Below, in pieces: positions 9,239-17,951 of a stretch of DNA of 35,986 nt (its first letter is position 1; every line of letters begins with the position of its first letter). Location: assembly GCA_024643645.1 (NCBI GenBank), contig JAHEMN010000011.1:8766-44751 (forward strand), in the 5' to 3' direction. The translations under genes were made by a program, and so were the position numbers. Under the pieces are notes generated by a model. That model made no database searches, was not told the DNA's origin, and saw only the letters and a list, made by a program, of their open reading frames with translations. Origin of the DNA: Chitinophagaceae bacterium. Its GTDB lineage: Bacteria > Bacteroidota > Bacteroidia > Chitinophagales > Chitinophagaceae.

Positions 9239-9297
9239 TAGTATTTATTTTAGAAAGAAACGAAGGTAATTGAATTTAAACGGAGAAATGGATATGT

Positions 9298-9552
9298 CTA
9301 AAACTTAAAATAAACGAACAGTCTGCCGAAATTCTTACTATCATTCTCTATCCGGTGATATTGTTTTTTTATATGAGGCTGCTGTAAGAATCTTTCAACT
9401 TTTTTTCGTAATTGCCCACTGCCTTTGCCAGGAATGATCTCCACTTCTCTGATCTTCTTTTCAATAGCATCATCAAAAGCCTGTTGCAATGCATCATCAA
9501 TTGCCCGACTATTATTATAAATATGATGTAAGTCCAGTTTTATACGAGCCAT
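9298..9552 (-). CDS. Smr-domain protein (small MutS-related)
   Basis: The 84-residue product is almost only an Smr domain. LDLHHIYNNS near the N terminus is the LDLHG-type motif, and EIIPGKGSGQLRKKVERFL carries the conserved IxGxGxGxLRxxV loop. Smr domains nick or bind nucleic acids, in MutS2 and in free-standing RNA endonucleases linked to ribosome rescue. The canonical HGxH of active nucleases is reduced here (IIPGKGSG for IIHGKGTG), so nuclease activity is uncertain. The gene begins 11 bases after the stop of the 803-codon gene, so the two are very probably co-transcribed. Confidence 0.85.
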   Translation of the reverse strand: MARIKLDLHHIYNNSRAIDDALQQAFDDAIEKKIREVEIIPGKGSGQLRKKVERFLQQPHIKKQYHRIENDSKNFGRLFVYFKF

Positions 9553-9562
9553 TAAATTATTT

Positions 9563-11944
9563 TTACTCCATTATCTGCTCAATCCTTGTTAGCTGGCCAT
9601 CTTTTGACATTCCCTCAATTATTACTCGGAAAGCTTTTGCTACATCGTTATTATAGAAAATAAGCTTTACTTTATTTTTTTCAGCAGTAGTAATAACCTG
9701 TGGATTCCAATATAATGTTGTACGCAGATCCTGCTTTTCATTGGCAGCAACAAAACTGCTATAATTAGGTGATGAGAACTGCCGGATCGGAGAATATGCA
9801 CTTACTCTACTACTTGATAAACCCCTTCCAGGTTCATTTACTACATCATTTCCTTTTCGGGTATAAACAACAATAGCACCATTACCTCCACCTGAAACAC
9901 CATAAAAAGGTGGCCGCATAATTTTTATATAAGCTACATCTCTTACATTTATAGAAGACAAGAAATTTACATCTGTTGGTACCTCATCAAGCAGCACAAC
10001 CGGACTTCCTCCTCTCCATTGCAACGTTGCATTTCCACCAGACCTATTAATAATTAATCCGGCGACCTTGCCTTGTAAGTAAGCGAATATATCCGGTGCA
10101 GTTAAAGCAAATGGATCATTCACTAAATCAAACTGAATCCCATCTCCCGCATACATACCTGAAACATATTTTTCATCTAATAGTTGAACAGGTGTTTTTG
10201 TTTTTGCTTTTATTATTACATTTTCTAAAAGCTTTCCTTCTGTTTCCTGAAGTATTCTTCTTGCTTCATCTGATAGTGCAAAATGCTTTGAATATCCGGT
10301 AGTATCTTCTAATCGGTTGAAATAAAGCCCTTTTGCAAATATTCTGTTTCTATAGGCAGGCAACTTGCTTTCCATGAATTTTACTGTAGCATCCTTTATA
10401 CTCTTTGAAAGCTGAAAGTAAATATTAGCTGTATCAAATAATATAATATTCTCTTCATTAAAAGTGCCATCTTTTTCCACGGGCACATATAATATCTGGT
10501 TAACATCTTTCCCTTTATTACTCATTACAAGAAAAATATGCGCCTTATCACTTAATTGTTGGGTAGTAACACCATAAACTTTTCCGGAAAGAGAAAGATA
10601 AGCAGTATCTCTTGAATAATTTATCGCCGGAATTTTGCCTTTCACAATATCATCCCAGTTAAAACGACGCCAACCATTTGTTAGCATAACAAGATCAAGA
10701 TGCTGAGCAATGATTTTATCATCTGAAGAGAAGTAATATGAAGGATTAAAGATCTGACCTCTAAGATCTGAAGACAATAATAAATGTGAAATAATATTAT
10801 CACTGCTATCTGTATCTATTGCAGCATCAGTAACAGCAACAGAAAAATCTGCATATAAACTATCCGGAACTGTTATTTCAATTTCATTCCTGGCTCTTTT
10901 ATTCAAACCCCAATGTGCTACATTCATCTCTGCAGAAAACTTATAATCCCCGTTGTTAATAAAAGTTATTCTTTCTGCCAATGGATTCCAGCTATTATCA
11001 AAGGCTGTGATGGTAAGTATTCCGGAAGGCAGATTAAATACAGGAATCACCCCTTGAGCTGAACCGTTTGATAAATTTTTTGTGACTTTAAATACCTGGT
11101 ACTGGTTTATGGTACCTATCAGGTGTATCTGGTTCAATAATTCAGTACTTGCTTTATTTTTGGTTACGCTAAATATTCGCTTATCACCATCAACTGATAC
11201 CTGTAAAGAAACCCCTGATTTTTTTGTGACTGGTAATGCTGTTTTATATTTTTTCCCTTTCTCATCACTCCATTCGGCTACAAAACTTTCGCCCGGTTCA
11301 GGCGATAAATAAAAGAAACCCATACCATCATGCATAATACGCAAACTATCAAAAAACTCACCTTTTTGATTTTCAATCACTCCTTTAATAGTATTAACAG
11401 GACGACCCCATTGATCATTTATTTTGAATGCGATTTTATTATTTACACTTTCAATTACATCACCACCTTCCGGGAAAAAAGCAAGTGTTGGTGCAATAAT
11501 ACTATTAGAAAATGTTGCAGATGTATTTGAAGAAATTATCCGGATATCTTTTTCATAAATAAAAGCAGTATCAAAATTCAACATCCATTTTGTATAGGCC
11601 TTTACATGAATAAAAGCTCCTTTATAGCCGGTAGGAATATCGAATTGCCCGTAAGTGATTGCTAATTGCAACGGACTTGCAGTGTGTGAAAGTAAATTGC
11701 CTTTGTCATCAGTCCAATCAATATAGAATGTTTTGCTAGCATAAGCCGGAGAAATACCTTCCATCAGGTATGCTTTCCACCAAATCGTTTCTCCTGCTCC
11801 ATATGTAGATTTATCAAAATGCAGGTATGTCCTTTCCTGACCATACTCAGTGGCATATTTGTATATTATAGAATCAATATTCTGTGAGAAGGATGGTAAA
11901 GCAAAAAAGCAAAATAATGTAATTGCAACAGTTAATCTTTTCAT
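9563..11944 (-). CDS. Large exported MG2-like / TonB-plug protein without barrel
   Basis: ATG at 11944 is preferred over the one at 11974, because it places the signal peptide MKRLTVAITLFCFFALPSFS at the N terminus. The 793-residue product begins with a domain like the macroglobulin MG2 domain of Bacteroidota proteins, YGQERTYLHFDKSTYGAGE and TIWWKAYLMEG, and continues with several beta-sandwich regions. Near the C terminus (about 570-700) lies a TonB-dependent-receptor plug-like stretch: PDIFAYLQGKVAGLIINRSG, SPVVLLDEVPTD, ISSINVRDVAYIKIMRPP, GVSGGGNGAIVVYTRKG. There is no TonB box and no 22-strand barrel; the protein ends about 90 residues later. It is therefore a periplasmic or surface protein using the plug fold for interaction, not a channel. 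The function is unknown. It is the first gene of the 803/Smr pair. Confidence 0.75.
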   Translation of the reverse strand: MKRLTVAITLFCFFALPSFSQNIDSIIYKYATEYGQERTYLHFDKSTYGAGETIWWKAYLMEGISPAYASKTFYIDWTDDKGNLLSHTASPLQLAITYGQFDIPTGYKGAFIHVKAYTKWMLNFDTAFIYEKDIRIISSNTSATFSNSIIAPTLAFFPEGGDVIESVNNKIAFKINDQWGRPVNTIKGVIENQKGEFFDSLRIMHDGMGFFYLSPEPGESFVAEWSDEKGKKYKTALPVTKKSGVSLQVSVDGDKRIFSVTKNKASTELLNQIHLIGTINQYQVFKVTKNLSNGSAQGVIPVFNLPSGILTITAFDNSWNPLAERITFINNGDYKFSAEMNVAHWGLNKRARNEIEITVPDSLYADFSVAVTDAAIDTDSSDNIISHLLLSSDLRGQIFNPSYYFSSDDKIIAQHLDLVMLTNGWRRFNWDDIVKGKIPAINYSRDTAYLSLSGKVYGVTTQQLSDKAHIFLVMSNKGKDVNQILYVPVEKDGTFNEENIILFDTANIYFQLSKSIKDATVKFMESKLPAYRNRIFAKGLYFNRLEDTTGYSKHFALSDEARRILQETEGKLLENVIIKAKTKTPVQLLDEKYVSGMYAGDGIQFDLVNDPFALTAPDIFAYLQGKVAGLIINRSGGNATLQWRGGSPVVLLDEVPTDVNFLSSINVRDVAYIKIMRPPFYGVSGGGNGAIVVYTRKGNDVVNEPGRGLSSSRVSAYSPIRQFSSPNYSSFVAANEKQDLRTTLYWNPQVITTAEKNKVKLIFYNNDVAKAFRVIIEGMSKDGQLTRIEQIME

Positions 11945-12049
11945 CAAATCAACAATTCGGTTTATAAAATGCAATCTGCAATTTAAGCTATATTAGCAAT
12001 GAAAAAAACCTATTAACAGTGTAGTAACAATATTTTCTCCGTAATGTTT

Positions 12050-15000
12050 TTACATGTTCCTTCTATATTGTCCTCCCACTTCATATAATGCATGAGTGAT
12101 CTGACCTAAAGAACAATATTTTACGGTCTCCATCAATTCTTCAAACAGGTTTCCATTATTGATCGCAACTTTCCTTAGCCTGGCCAACATTTCAAAAGAT
12201 TTGTCTTCATTCCTTTTCCAGAATGCTTTCAGATTACTGATCTGCAATTCCTTTTCTTCAGTAGTGCTTCTTATAACTTCTGTCGGTAAAATTGTCGGAC
12301 TGCCTTTTTTATTTAAAAAAGTATTGACACCAACTAAAGGCAACTCTCCTGAATGTTTCTGGTGTTCATAATACAAGCTTTCTTCCTGTATCTTATTACG
12401 CTGATACATTCTTTCCATTGAACCCAGCACCCCGCCTCTTTCTGTGATACGGTCAAACTCAGCCAGCACTGCTTCTTCAACAAGATCAGTCAGTTCTTCA
12501 ATTAAAAATGAGCCCTGGTTGGGATTTTCATTTTTTGCTGTACCTAGTTCCCTGTTAATTATTAACTGAATAGCCATTGCACGGCGTACACTTTCTTCCG
12601 TTGGCGTTGTTATAGCTTCATCATACGCATTTGTGTGTAGCGAATTGCAATTATCATAAATGGCATACAATGCCTGTAAAGTTGTTCTTATATCATTGAA
12701 GTCAATTTCCTGCGCATGCAAACTTCTTCCCGATGTTTGGATATGATATTTCAACATCTGGCTACGCTTATTTGCCTTGTACTTATATTTCATTGCCTTA
12801 GACCATATTCTTCTTGCTACTCTGCCGATCACACTATATTCTGCATCCATACCATTACTAAAGAAGAAAGAAAGATTTGGAGCAAAATCATCAATATTCA
12901 TCCCACGGCTTAAATAATATTCCACATACGTAAAGCCATTGGATAAAGTAAAGGCCAATTGCGTAATGGGATTAGCTCCGGCTTCAGCAATATGGTATCC
13001 GCTGATAGAAACAGAGTAAAAATTTCTTACTTTCTGTTTAATGAAATACTCCTGTACATCACCCATCAACTTCAATGCAAACTCTGTAGAGAAGATACAA
13101 GTATTCTGTGCCTGGTCTTCCTTTAATATATCCGCTTGTACCGTTCCTCTCACCTGTGTCAAAGCAGCCGCTTTTATTGTTTCATACACGTCTGCAGGTA
13201 AAACATCTGCACCTGATAAACCGAGTAAACGTAATCCCAACCCGTTATTACCGGCAGGTAATGCCCCTTTTAATTCTCCTTTTTGAGGTAGTACAGGCTT
13301 ACTATCAACACCCATATAAAACGGCAGCTCACCATTTTTATATTTTGATTCTATGACCTTATTTACTTCGTCCCTTAAGTTATTTTCAATAATATATTTT
13401 TCACATTGCTGATCAATAGCCGCATTCATAAAAAATGCAAGCAACATTGGAGCCGGACCGTTGATGGTCATAGAAACCGATGTTTTCGGATCACAAAGAT
13501 CAAAACCACTGTATAGCTTTTTTGCATCATCAACTGTTGCAATACTTACTCCGCTATTACCTACTTTTCCATAAATATCCGGACGAGGATCCGGATCTTC
13601 TCCATATAATGTAACACTGTCAAATGCTGTAGATAATCTTTTTGCCGGCTGATCCACACTTACATAATGAAACCTTCTGTTTGTTCTTTCCGGTCCACCT
13701 TCTCCTGCAAACATTCTTGTTGGATCTTCCCCTTCTCTTTTTAATGGAAACACACCGGCAGTAAAAGGAAAGTGCCCGGGTACATTTTCCTGTGCCTGCC
13801 ATTTCAAAATATCACCCCAATCTTTATACTTAGGCAATACTACTTTGGGGATTCTTGTACCACTCAGACTTTTAGTGGTCATCGATTGCTTAATCACCCT
13901 GTCTCTTACAGTATACTCATAAAAGTCTTTCTGATATTCCGCAACCTTATTAGGCCAGTTTGTAATTAACTTTTTAGCAACAGGAGTTAATTGCTCCGTA
14001 AAAAAATCAATTTGCTTTTGAATTATTTCAATTAATGCTTTATCAGCTTTTGTTTTTAAAATTTCCAGTGATCCGTTCAATTGATAAAGTTTAGTAGCAA
14101 ATTCTGACTGATCTTTTACCAATTGATCATACCCCCTGTTATTCTCAGCTATTTCAGATAAATACCTGGTACGGCTGGATGGAATTACCGCTTGAGAAAC
14201 CTTGGCAGTTTCAGCAAAATGGTATTCACCAAATTTTACAGATGTTTTAGCTTCAATTTTTTTCAATAACATTTCAAAAAGATGATTTACACCATCATCA
14301 TTGAACTTGCTGGCCATAGTACCTATCACCGGTATATCCTCATCCTTTGCAGTAAATAACTGGTGATTTCTTTTGTATTGCTTTTTCACATCCTGCAACG
14401 CATCTAATGCCCCCGCTTTATCAAACTTATTGATACAGATAATATCAGCATAGTCAAGCATGTTTATCTTTTCCAGTTGTGATGCCGCTCCATACTCTGG
14501 TGTCATTATATACATACTTACATCACAATAATCTAAAATCGATGCATCACTTTGTCCTACACCTGCTGATTCAAGAATTATCAAATCGAAATTCGCATCC
14601 TTACAAATATCGATTGCCTCCTGCATAGCTCCGCTTAATGCTGTATTATCATCTCGTGTTGCCAAACTCCTCATATATGCTCTTGGATGAGAAATTGCAT
14701 TCATTCTTATTCTATCACCTAACAATGCTCCACCGGTTTTTTTCTTTGAGGGATCTACTGAGATAACTGCAATGGTCTTATCCAAAAAATTATTTAAGAA
14801 GCGTCTTACTATTTCATCAGTAACAGATGATTTACCAGCACCTCCCGTTCCGGTAATGCCAAGTACAGGTATTTTAGTTGTTGGTTTTGCTAATGAAAGT
14901 TTTATACCATTTTCGGCATTTGTAATATTCCTGGCTATTACCCGTACATCTTTTACTTCTCCCAGTTTCATAGCAGTTTTATAATCTGCTTGTCCGTTCA

Positions 15001-15427
15001 ATGCTATATCACATTGTTTTATTACATCTTCGATCATTCCTTCCAGTCCCATTTTTCTTCCATCATCCGGGCTATATATCCTGGATATTCCATATTGATG
15101 AAGCTCTTCAATTTCTTCGGGTAAAATTGTTCCACCACCACCACCAAATATTTTTATATGGCCGCATTCGTTTTCATCAAGCAGGTCTTTCATGTATTTA
15201 AAGAACTCAATATGCCCGCCCTGGTAACTGGTAATGGCAATACCCTGCACATCTTCTTCAATGGCTGTTTCTACGATCTCTTTAACCGAACGGTTGTGAC
15301 CAAGATGTATGATCTCCGCTCCTTTGCTCTGCATTATGCGTCGCATTACATTAATTGCAGCATCATGCCCATCAAATAAACTGGCTGCCGTTACAATTCT
15401 TACTTTATTGGAAGGTGTATAACTCAT
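12050..15427 (-). CDS. icmF: Fused isobutyryl-CoA mutase IcmF
   Basis: The adenosylcobalamin enzyme rearranges isobutyryl-CoA and n-butyryl-CoA. The start is ATG at 15427; the longer open frame to 15550 lies beyond the predicted promoter and has no homologous N terminus. The 1125-residue protein shows the IcmF order: B12-binding domain (about 8-140, SLFDGHDAA with His21 as the expected cobalt ligand, FGGGGG), G-protein chaperone domain of MeaI type (about 185-400, P-loop [12 protein letters not shown] at 190-201), and mutase barrel (about 520 to end). The residue that separates isobutyryl- from methylmalonyl-CoA mutases, Tyr in MCM, is Phe573 in TRMFAGEG, which supports butyryl substrates. 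[18 protein letters not shown] is near-identical to the known IcmF barrel. The gene is divergent from the kinase-RapZ gene, with 85 bases between the starts. Confidence 0.95.
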   Translation of the reverse strand: MSYTPSNKVRIVTAASLFDGHDAAINVMRRIMQSKGAEIIHLGHNRSVKEIVETAIEEDVQGIAITSYQGGHIEFFKYMKDLLDENECGHIKIFGGGGGTILPEEIEELHQYGISRIYSPDDGRKMGLEGMIEDVIKQCDIALNGQADYKTAMKLGEVKDVRVIARNITNAENGIKLSLAKPTTKIPVLGITGTGGAGKSSVTDEIVRRFLNNFLDKTIAVISVDPSKKKTGGALLGDRIRMNAISHPRAYMRSLATRDDNTALSGAMQEAIDICKDANFDLIILESAGVGQSDASILDYCDVSMYIMTPEYGAASQLEKINMLDYADIICINKFDKAGALDALQDVKKQYKRNHQLFTAKDEDIPVIGTMASKFNDDGVNHLFEMLLKKIEAKTSVKFGEYHFAETAKVSQAVIPSSRTRYLSEIAENNRGYDQLVKDQSEFATKLYQLNGSLEILKTKADKALIEIIQKQIDFFTEQLTPVAKKLITNWPNKVAEYQKDFYEYTVRDRVIKQSMTTKSLSGTRIPKVVLPKYKDWGDILKWQAQENVPGHFPFTAGVFPLKREGEDPTRMFAGEGGPERTNRRFHYVSVDQPAKRLSTAFDSVTLYGEDPDPRPDIYGKVGNSGVSIATVDDAKKLYSGFDLCDPKTSVSMTINGPAPMLLAFFMNAAIDQQCEKYIIENNLRDEVNKVIESKYKNGELPFYMGVDSKPVLPQKGELKGALPAGNNGLGLRLLGLSGADVLPADVYETIKAAALTQVRGTVQADILKEDQAQNTCIFSTEFALKLMGDVQEYFIKQKVRNFYSVSISGYHIAEAGANPITQLAFTLSNGFTYVEYYLSRGMNIDDFAPNLSFFFSNGMDAEYSVIGRVARRIWSKAMKYKYKANKRSQMLKYHIQTSGRSLHAQEIDFNDIRTTLQALYAIYDNCNSLHTNAYDEAITTPTEESVRRAMAIQLIINRELGTAKNENPNQGSFLIEELTDLVEEAVLAEFDRITERGGVLGSMERMYQRNKIQEESLYYEHQKHSGELPLVGVNTFLNKKGSPTILPTEVIRSTTEEKELQISNLKAFWKRNEDKSFEMLARLRKVAINNGNLFEELMETVKYCSLGQITHALYEVGGQYRRNM

Positions 15428-15442
15428 AATTATTATAAAAGG

Positions 15443-15450
15443 CAAATTTA
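15443..15450 (-). promoter_or_regulatory. -7 promoter element of icmF (TAAATTTG)
   Basis: Read on the minus strand, this is TAAATTTG, a full match to the Bacteroidota housekeeping -7 consensus TAnnTTTG, 15 bases before the icmF ATG. It supports the ATG at 15427. No clear -33 TTG was found at the right distance, so the assignment is moderate. Confidence 0.5.
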
Positions 15451-15477
15451 AACTTAAATAGCTAATGACCGTTAGTC

Positions 15478-15508
15478 TTGCTGACGGCAATTCAATTCGG
15501 TACATTTG
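15478..15508 (+). promoter_or_regulatory. Promoter of kinase-RapZ gene, TTG-N20-TACATTTG
   Basis: TTG at 15478-15480 and TACATTTG at 15501-15508 are separated by 20 bases, the Bacteroidota -33/-7 pattern. The -7 element ends only 4 bases before the ATG at 15513, so transcription would begin at or near the start codon and the mRNA would be leaderless or nearly so. Confidence 0.55.
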
Positions 15509-15512
15509 CAAA

Positions 15513-16979
15513 ATGCAGCATCTTTTAGAAAAAATTGCATCATTATACAAGCAGTGGAAAGGAATTGAGCCGGTATCAATTGAGATATTACCACAAAGTG
15601 GCAGTGAAAGACGTTATTTCCGTTTATTTGGTAAAACAGAATCTGTCATAGGCACCTATGGAGCCAATATCAAAGAGAACAAAACGTTTTTTTATTTCTC
15701 AAAAGAATTTAAAAAGAAAAATCTACCTGTTGCAGAAATATATGCAATTAGTGAAGATGAAATGTATTATATACAGGAAGATTTTGGGAGCATCTCTTTA
15801 CTAAACCATCTTGAAGCAAAAGGTTTTTCCAATGAAGTTTATAACCTTTTCAAAAAAAGCTTAGAGGCACTTGCAAACTTACAGGTGAAAGGAGATGAAG
15901 GTTTAAATTATGACTACTGTCTTACCAATAAAGAATTTGGTAAACAGGCCATTATGGCTGATCTGCTTTATTTCAAATATTATTTCCTTGATGCTCTGCG
16001 TAAACCTTACGACAAGCAAAACCTGATCAATGATTTTGAAGCACTAAGTAATTACCTCACCCACACTGAATATAAATATTTTATGTTCAGAGATTTCCAG
16101 AGCAGAAATATCATGGTAAAAGATGATAACAGTGTACATTTTATCGATTACCAGGGTGGCATGAAGGGTGCTCCGCAGTACGATGTTGCATCCATGTTAT
16201 GGCAGGCAAGAGCTAACCTTCCGAATGACTGGAAAAATAATTTACTGGAAGATTATATGAATTGTTTTGAAAATATTATTGGTCAAAAAATTGATAAGAA
16301 TATTTTCCAAAGCCAGTATAACGGATATGTGTTGATTCGTCTATTACAAGTATTAGGTGCATATGGTTTCCGGGGTCTATTTGAAAGAAAAGCACAGTTC
16401 CTTACAAGTATACCCTTGGCATTAAACAATTTAAAAGAATTTTTAAAAAATCATAGTCTTGGCATTTCAGTTCCTGAATTCAGAAAGGTACTAGATATGT
16501 GTCTTGCAAGTGAAGTTATCGAACAATTTACACCCACTCAGGCAACCGGTGATACTCCTTTGATTGTAAAGATTTGCAGCTTCTCCTATCGCAAACAAAT
16601 ACCTGAAGACAATAGTGGGAATGGCGGTGGATTTCTTTTTGATTGCAGAGGAATATTAAATCCTGGTCGTATTGACTCTATGAAAACGCAAACAGGGAGA
16701 GATAAAGATGTTATTGATTATTTGGAACAACAAACCAAAATGCCGGAATTCCTCAACAGTGTAATGGATGTGGTAGATATTACTGTGGAAGAATACATAA
16801 AACGGGGATTTGAAAGCTTATTGGTTGGATTTGGATGTACCGGTGGCCAGCACAGAAGTGTGTATGCCGCTGACGCAATGGCAAGGCATTTAAAAAATAA
16901 GTTCAAAGTAAAAGTTGAATTAAACCATATTGTTCAGGAAGAAAAAAATTGGCTGAATCCGCTACCTGAAAAAAAATGA
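15513..16979 (+). CDS. Sugar kinase (AmgK-like) fused to RapZ C-terminal domain
   Basis: The 488-residue product joins two domains not usually found together in characterised proteins. Residues 1-330 form an aminoglycoside-phosphotransferase-fold kinase resembling AmgK, the anomeric MurNAc/GlcNAc kinase. [13 protein letters not shown] supplies catalytic Asp194 and Asn199, and [20 protein letters not shown] supplies Asp212. Residues 350-480 match the C-terminal domain of RapZ, which in E. coli binds glucosamine-6-phosphate: [12 protein letters not shown] (374-385), TGRD (394-397) and [14 protein letters not shown] (441-454). The RapZ P-loop ATPase half is absent. A MurU-like nucleotidyltransferase follows, as in the AmgK-MurU pathway that makes UDP-MurNAc from recycled MurNAc. 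The kinase may therefore be regulated by an amino-sugar phosphate. ATG at 15513 fits the promoter, whereas a start at 15465 would lie upstream of it. Fusion and kinase folds are clear; the substrate is inferred. Confidence 0.88.
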   Translation: MQHLLEKIASLYKQWKGIEPVSIEILPQSGSERRYFRLFGKTESVIGTYGANIKENKTFFYFSKEFKKKNLPVAEIYAISEDEMYYIQEDFGSISLLNHLEAKGFSNEVYNLFKKSLEALANLQVKGDEGLNYDYCLTNKEFGKQAIMADLLYFKYYFLDALRKPYDKQNLINDFEALSNYLTHTEYKYFMFRDFQSRNIMVKDDNSVHFIDYQGGMKGAPQYDVASMLWQARANLPNDWKNNLLEDYMNCFENIIGQKIDKNIFQSQYNGYVLIRLLQVLGAYGFRGLFERKAQFLTSIPLALNNLKEFLKNHSLGISVPEFRKVLDMCLASEVIEQFTPTQATGDTPLIVKICSFSYRKQIPEDNSGNGGGFLFDCRGILNPGRIDSMKTQTGRDKDVIDYLEQQTKMPEFLNSVMDVVDITVEEYIKRGFESLLVGFGCTGGQHRSVYAADAMARHLKNKFKVKVELNHIVQEEKNWLNPLPEKK

Positions 16980-17145
16980 GTGTGTTTCCTTCTTCAGTTC
17001 CCTGATGGATCTTTAGTTGCGTCGCACTCTTGTACTTCCTCTTCTCTAATCAACAATTAAATCGCAGAGAACATGAGAAAAGGAGGTAATTTAGAGAATA
17101 CTCTGTATGTAAACTCATAAACTCTTTTTCTCAGCGGTAAAAATT
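16980..17145 (+). other. 165-base spacer between kinase-RapZ and MurU-like genes
   Basis: No gene or terminator is evident. The stretch contains CGCAGAGAACATGAGAAAAG followed by AGGAGGT (17084-17090), and GTTGCGTCGCACTCTTGTAC (17018-17037), which look unlike the surrounding AT-rich sequence and recall degenerate dispersed intergenic repeats of the type seen in many Bacteroidota. The similarity is from memory and not checked. The spacing is long for two genes of one pathway, so separate transcription is possible. Confidence 0.3.
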
Positions 17146-17871
17146 ATGAAAGCAATGATATTCAGTGCCGGACTCGGCACCAGATTTAAACCATGGACCA
17201 ATAAACATCCAAAAGCATTGGCAATTGTTAATGGCAAATCATTGTTACAAAGAAATATTGAATACTTACAACAATACGGAGTAAAAGATATAATTGTCAA
17301 TGTTCATCATTTTGCAGATCAGATTGAAGAGGCGCTACAAAAACATAATGGCTGGGGTAGTAACATAATTATCAGTGACGAAAGAAATGAAGTATTGGAA
17401 ACAGGAGGTGGTTTACTGAACGCAAAAAAATTATTCAAACCCGGTGAGAGATTTATTACCTGCAATGTTGATATACTTACCAATCTCGACATCAGTAAAT
17501 TGTTGAAATTACATGAAGAAAGTAATGCTTTGATATCCTTTGGTGTTACAGACCGCAAAACTTCCCGATATCTTTTATTTGATGAAACGATGCGACTTTG
17601 CGGATGGAGAAATAAGAATACAGGCGAAGAAAAGATCTCCATTCAAAAATCCGATCTTGTTGAAAAAGCTTATAGTTGTGTAGTTATTTTTGAATATGAT
17701 ATTTTCAAATTGATGGAAGAATATAACTTTTCAGGCAAATTTTCACTGATCGATGTATATCTTAAATTAGCAAGCAACCACCTAATAAAAGGCTTTGATC
17801 ATACCGGTGACAAGCTTGTGGATGTAGGAAAACCAGAAAGTGTTGCTATTGCTGAGTCAATTTTTATATAA
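17146..17871 (+). CDS. Nucleotidyltransferase, MurU-like (sugar-1-phosphate)
   Basis: The 241-residue protein has the nucleotidyl-transferase fold. MKAMIFSAGLGTRFKPW (residues 1-17) is the GxGTR nucleotide-binding loop, HPKALAIVNGKSLL holds the lysine of the PKxL motif, and ITCNVDILTNLD supplies the metal-binding Asp. Size, lack of a LbH repeat domain and the closing GDKLVDVGKPES fit MurU and other short sugar-1-phosphate uridylyl-/guanylyl-transferases, not GlmU or RfbA. MurU makes UDP-MurNAc from MurNAc-1-phosphate after AmgK. Its neighbour here is the AmgK-like kinase, which supports that role. GDP-mannose or other NDP-sugar synthesis cannot be excluded from sequence. A weak stem GTATT-GCA-AATAC followed by CTTTT after the stop (17873-17890) might be a terminator. 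Confidence 0.82.
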   Translation: MKAMIFSAGLGTRFKPWTNKHPKALAIVNGKSLLQRNIEYLQQYGVKDIIVNVHHFADQIEEALQKHNGWGSNIIISDERNEVLETGGGLLNAKKLFKPGERFITCNVDILTNLDISKLLKLHEESNALISFGVTDRKTSRYLLFDETMRLCGWRNKNTGEEKISIQKSDLVEKAYSCVVIFEYDIFKLMEEYNFSGKFSLIDVYLKLASNHLIKGFDHTGDKLVDVGKPESVAIAESIFI

Positions 17872-17900
17872 AGTATTGCAAATACCTTTTCAACGGTAGC

Positions 17901-17908
17901 TTCATTTG
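17901..17908 (+). promoter_or_regulatory. Possible promoter of aminopeptidase gene (TTCATTTG)
   Basis: TTCATTTG differs from TAnnTTTG at one base and sits 22 bases after a TTG (17877-17879), 43 bases before the ATG at 17952. The fit to the consensus is imperfect. Confidence 0.35.
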
Positions 17909-17951
17909 CATCCTTTTCCTTTATCTTTCCCACTTTAAATAAAGAAATATT

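Noticed and set aside
15428-15550. Longer icmF start giving 41 extra residues
   Set aside because: The extra segment overlaps the divergent promoter and the neighbour's start, and B12-binding domains of the family begin near MSYTPSNK.
17319-17642. 107-codon minus-strand frame inside the MurU-like gene
   Set aside because: It is a shadow of a well-supported gene, with no family signature.
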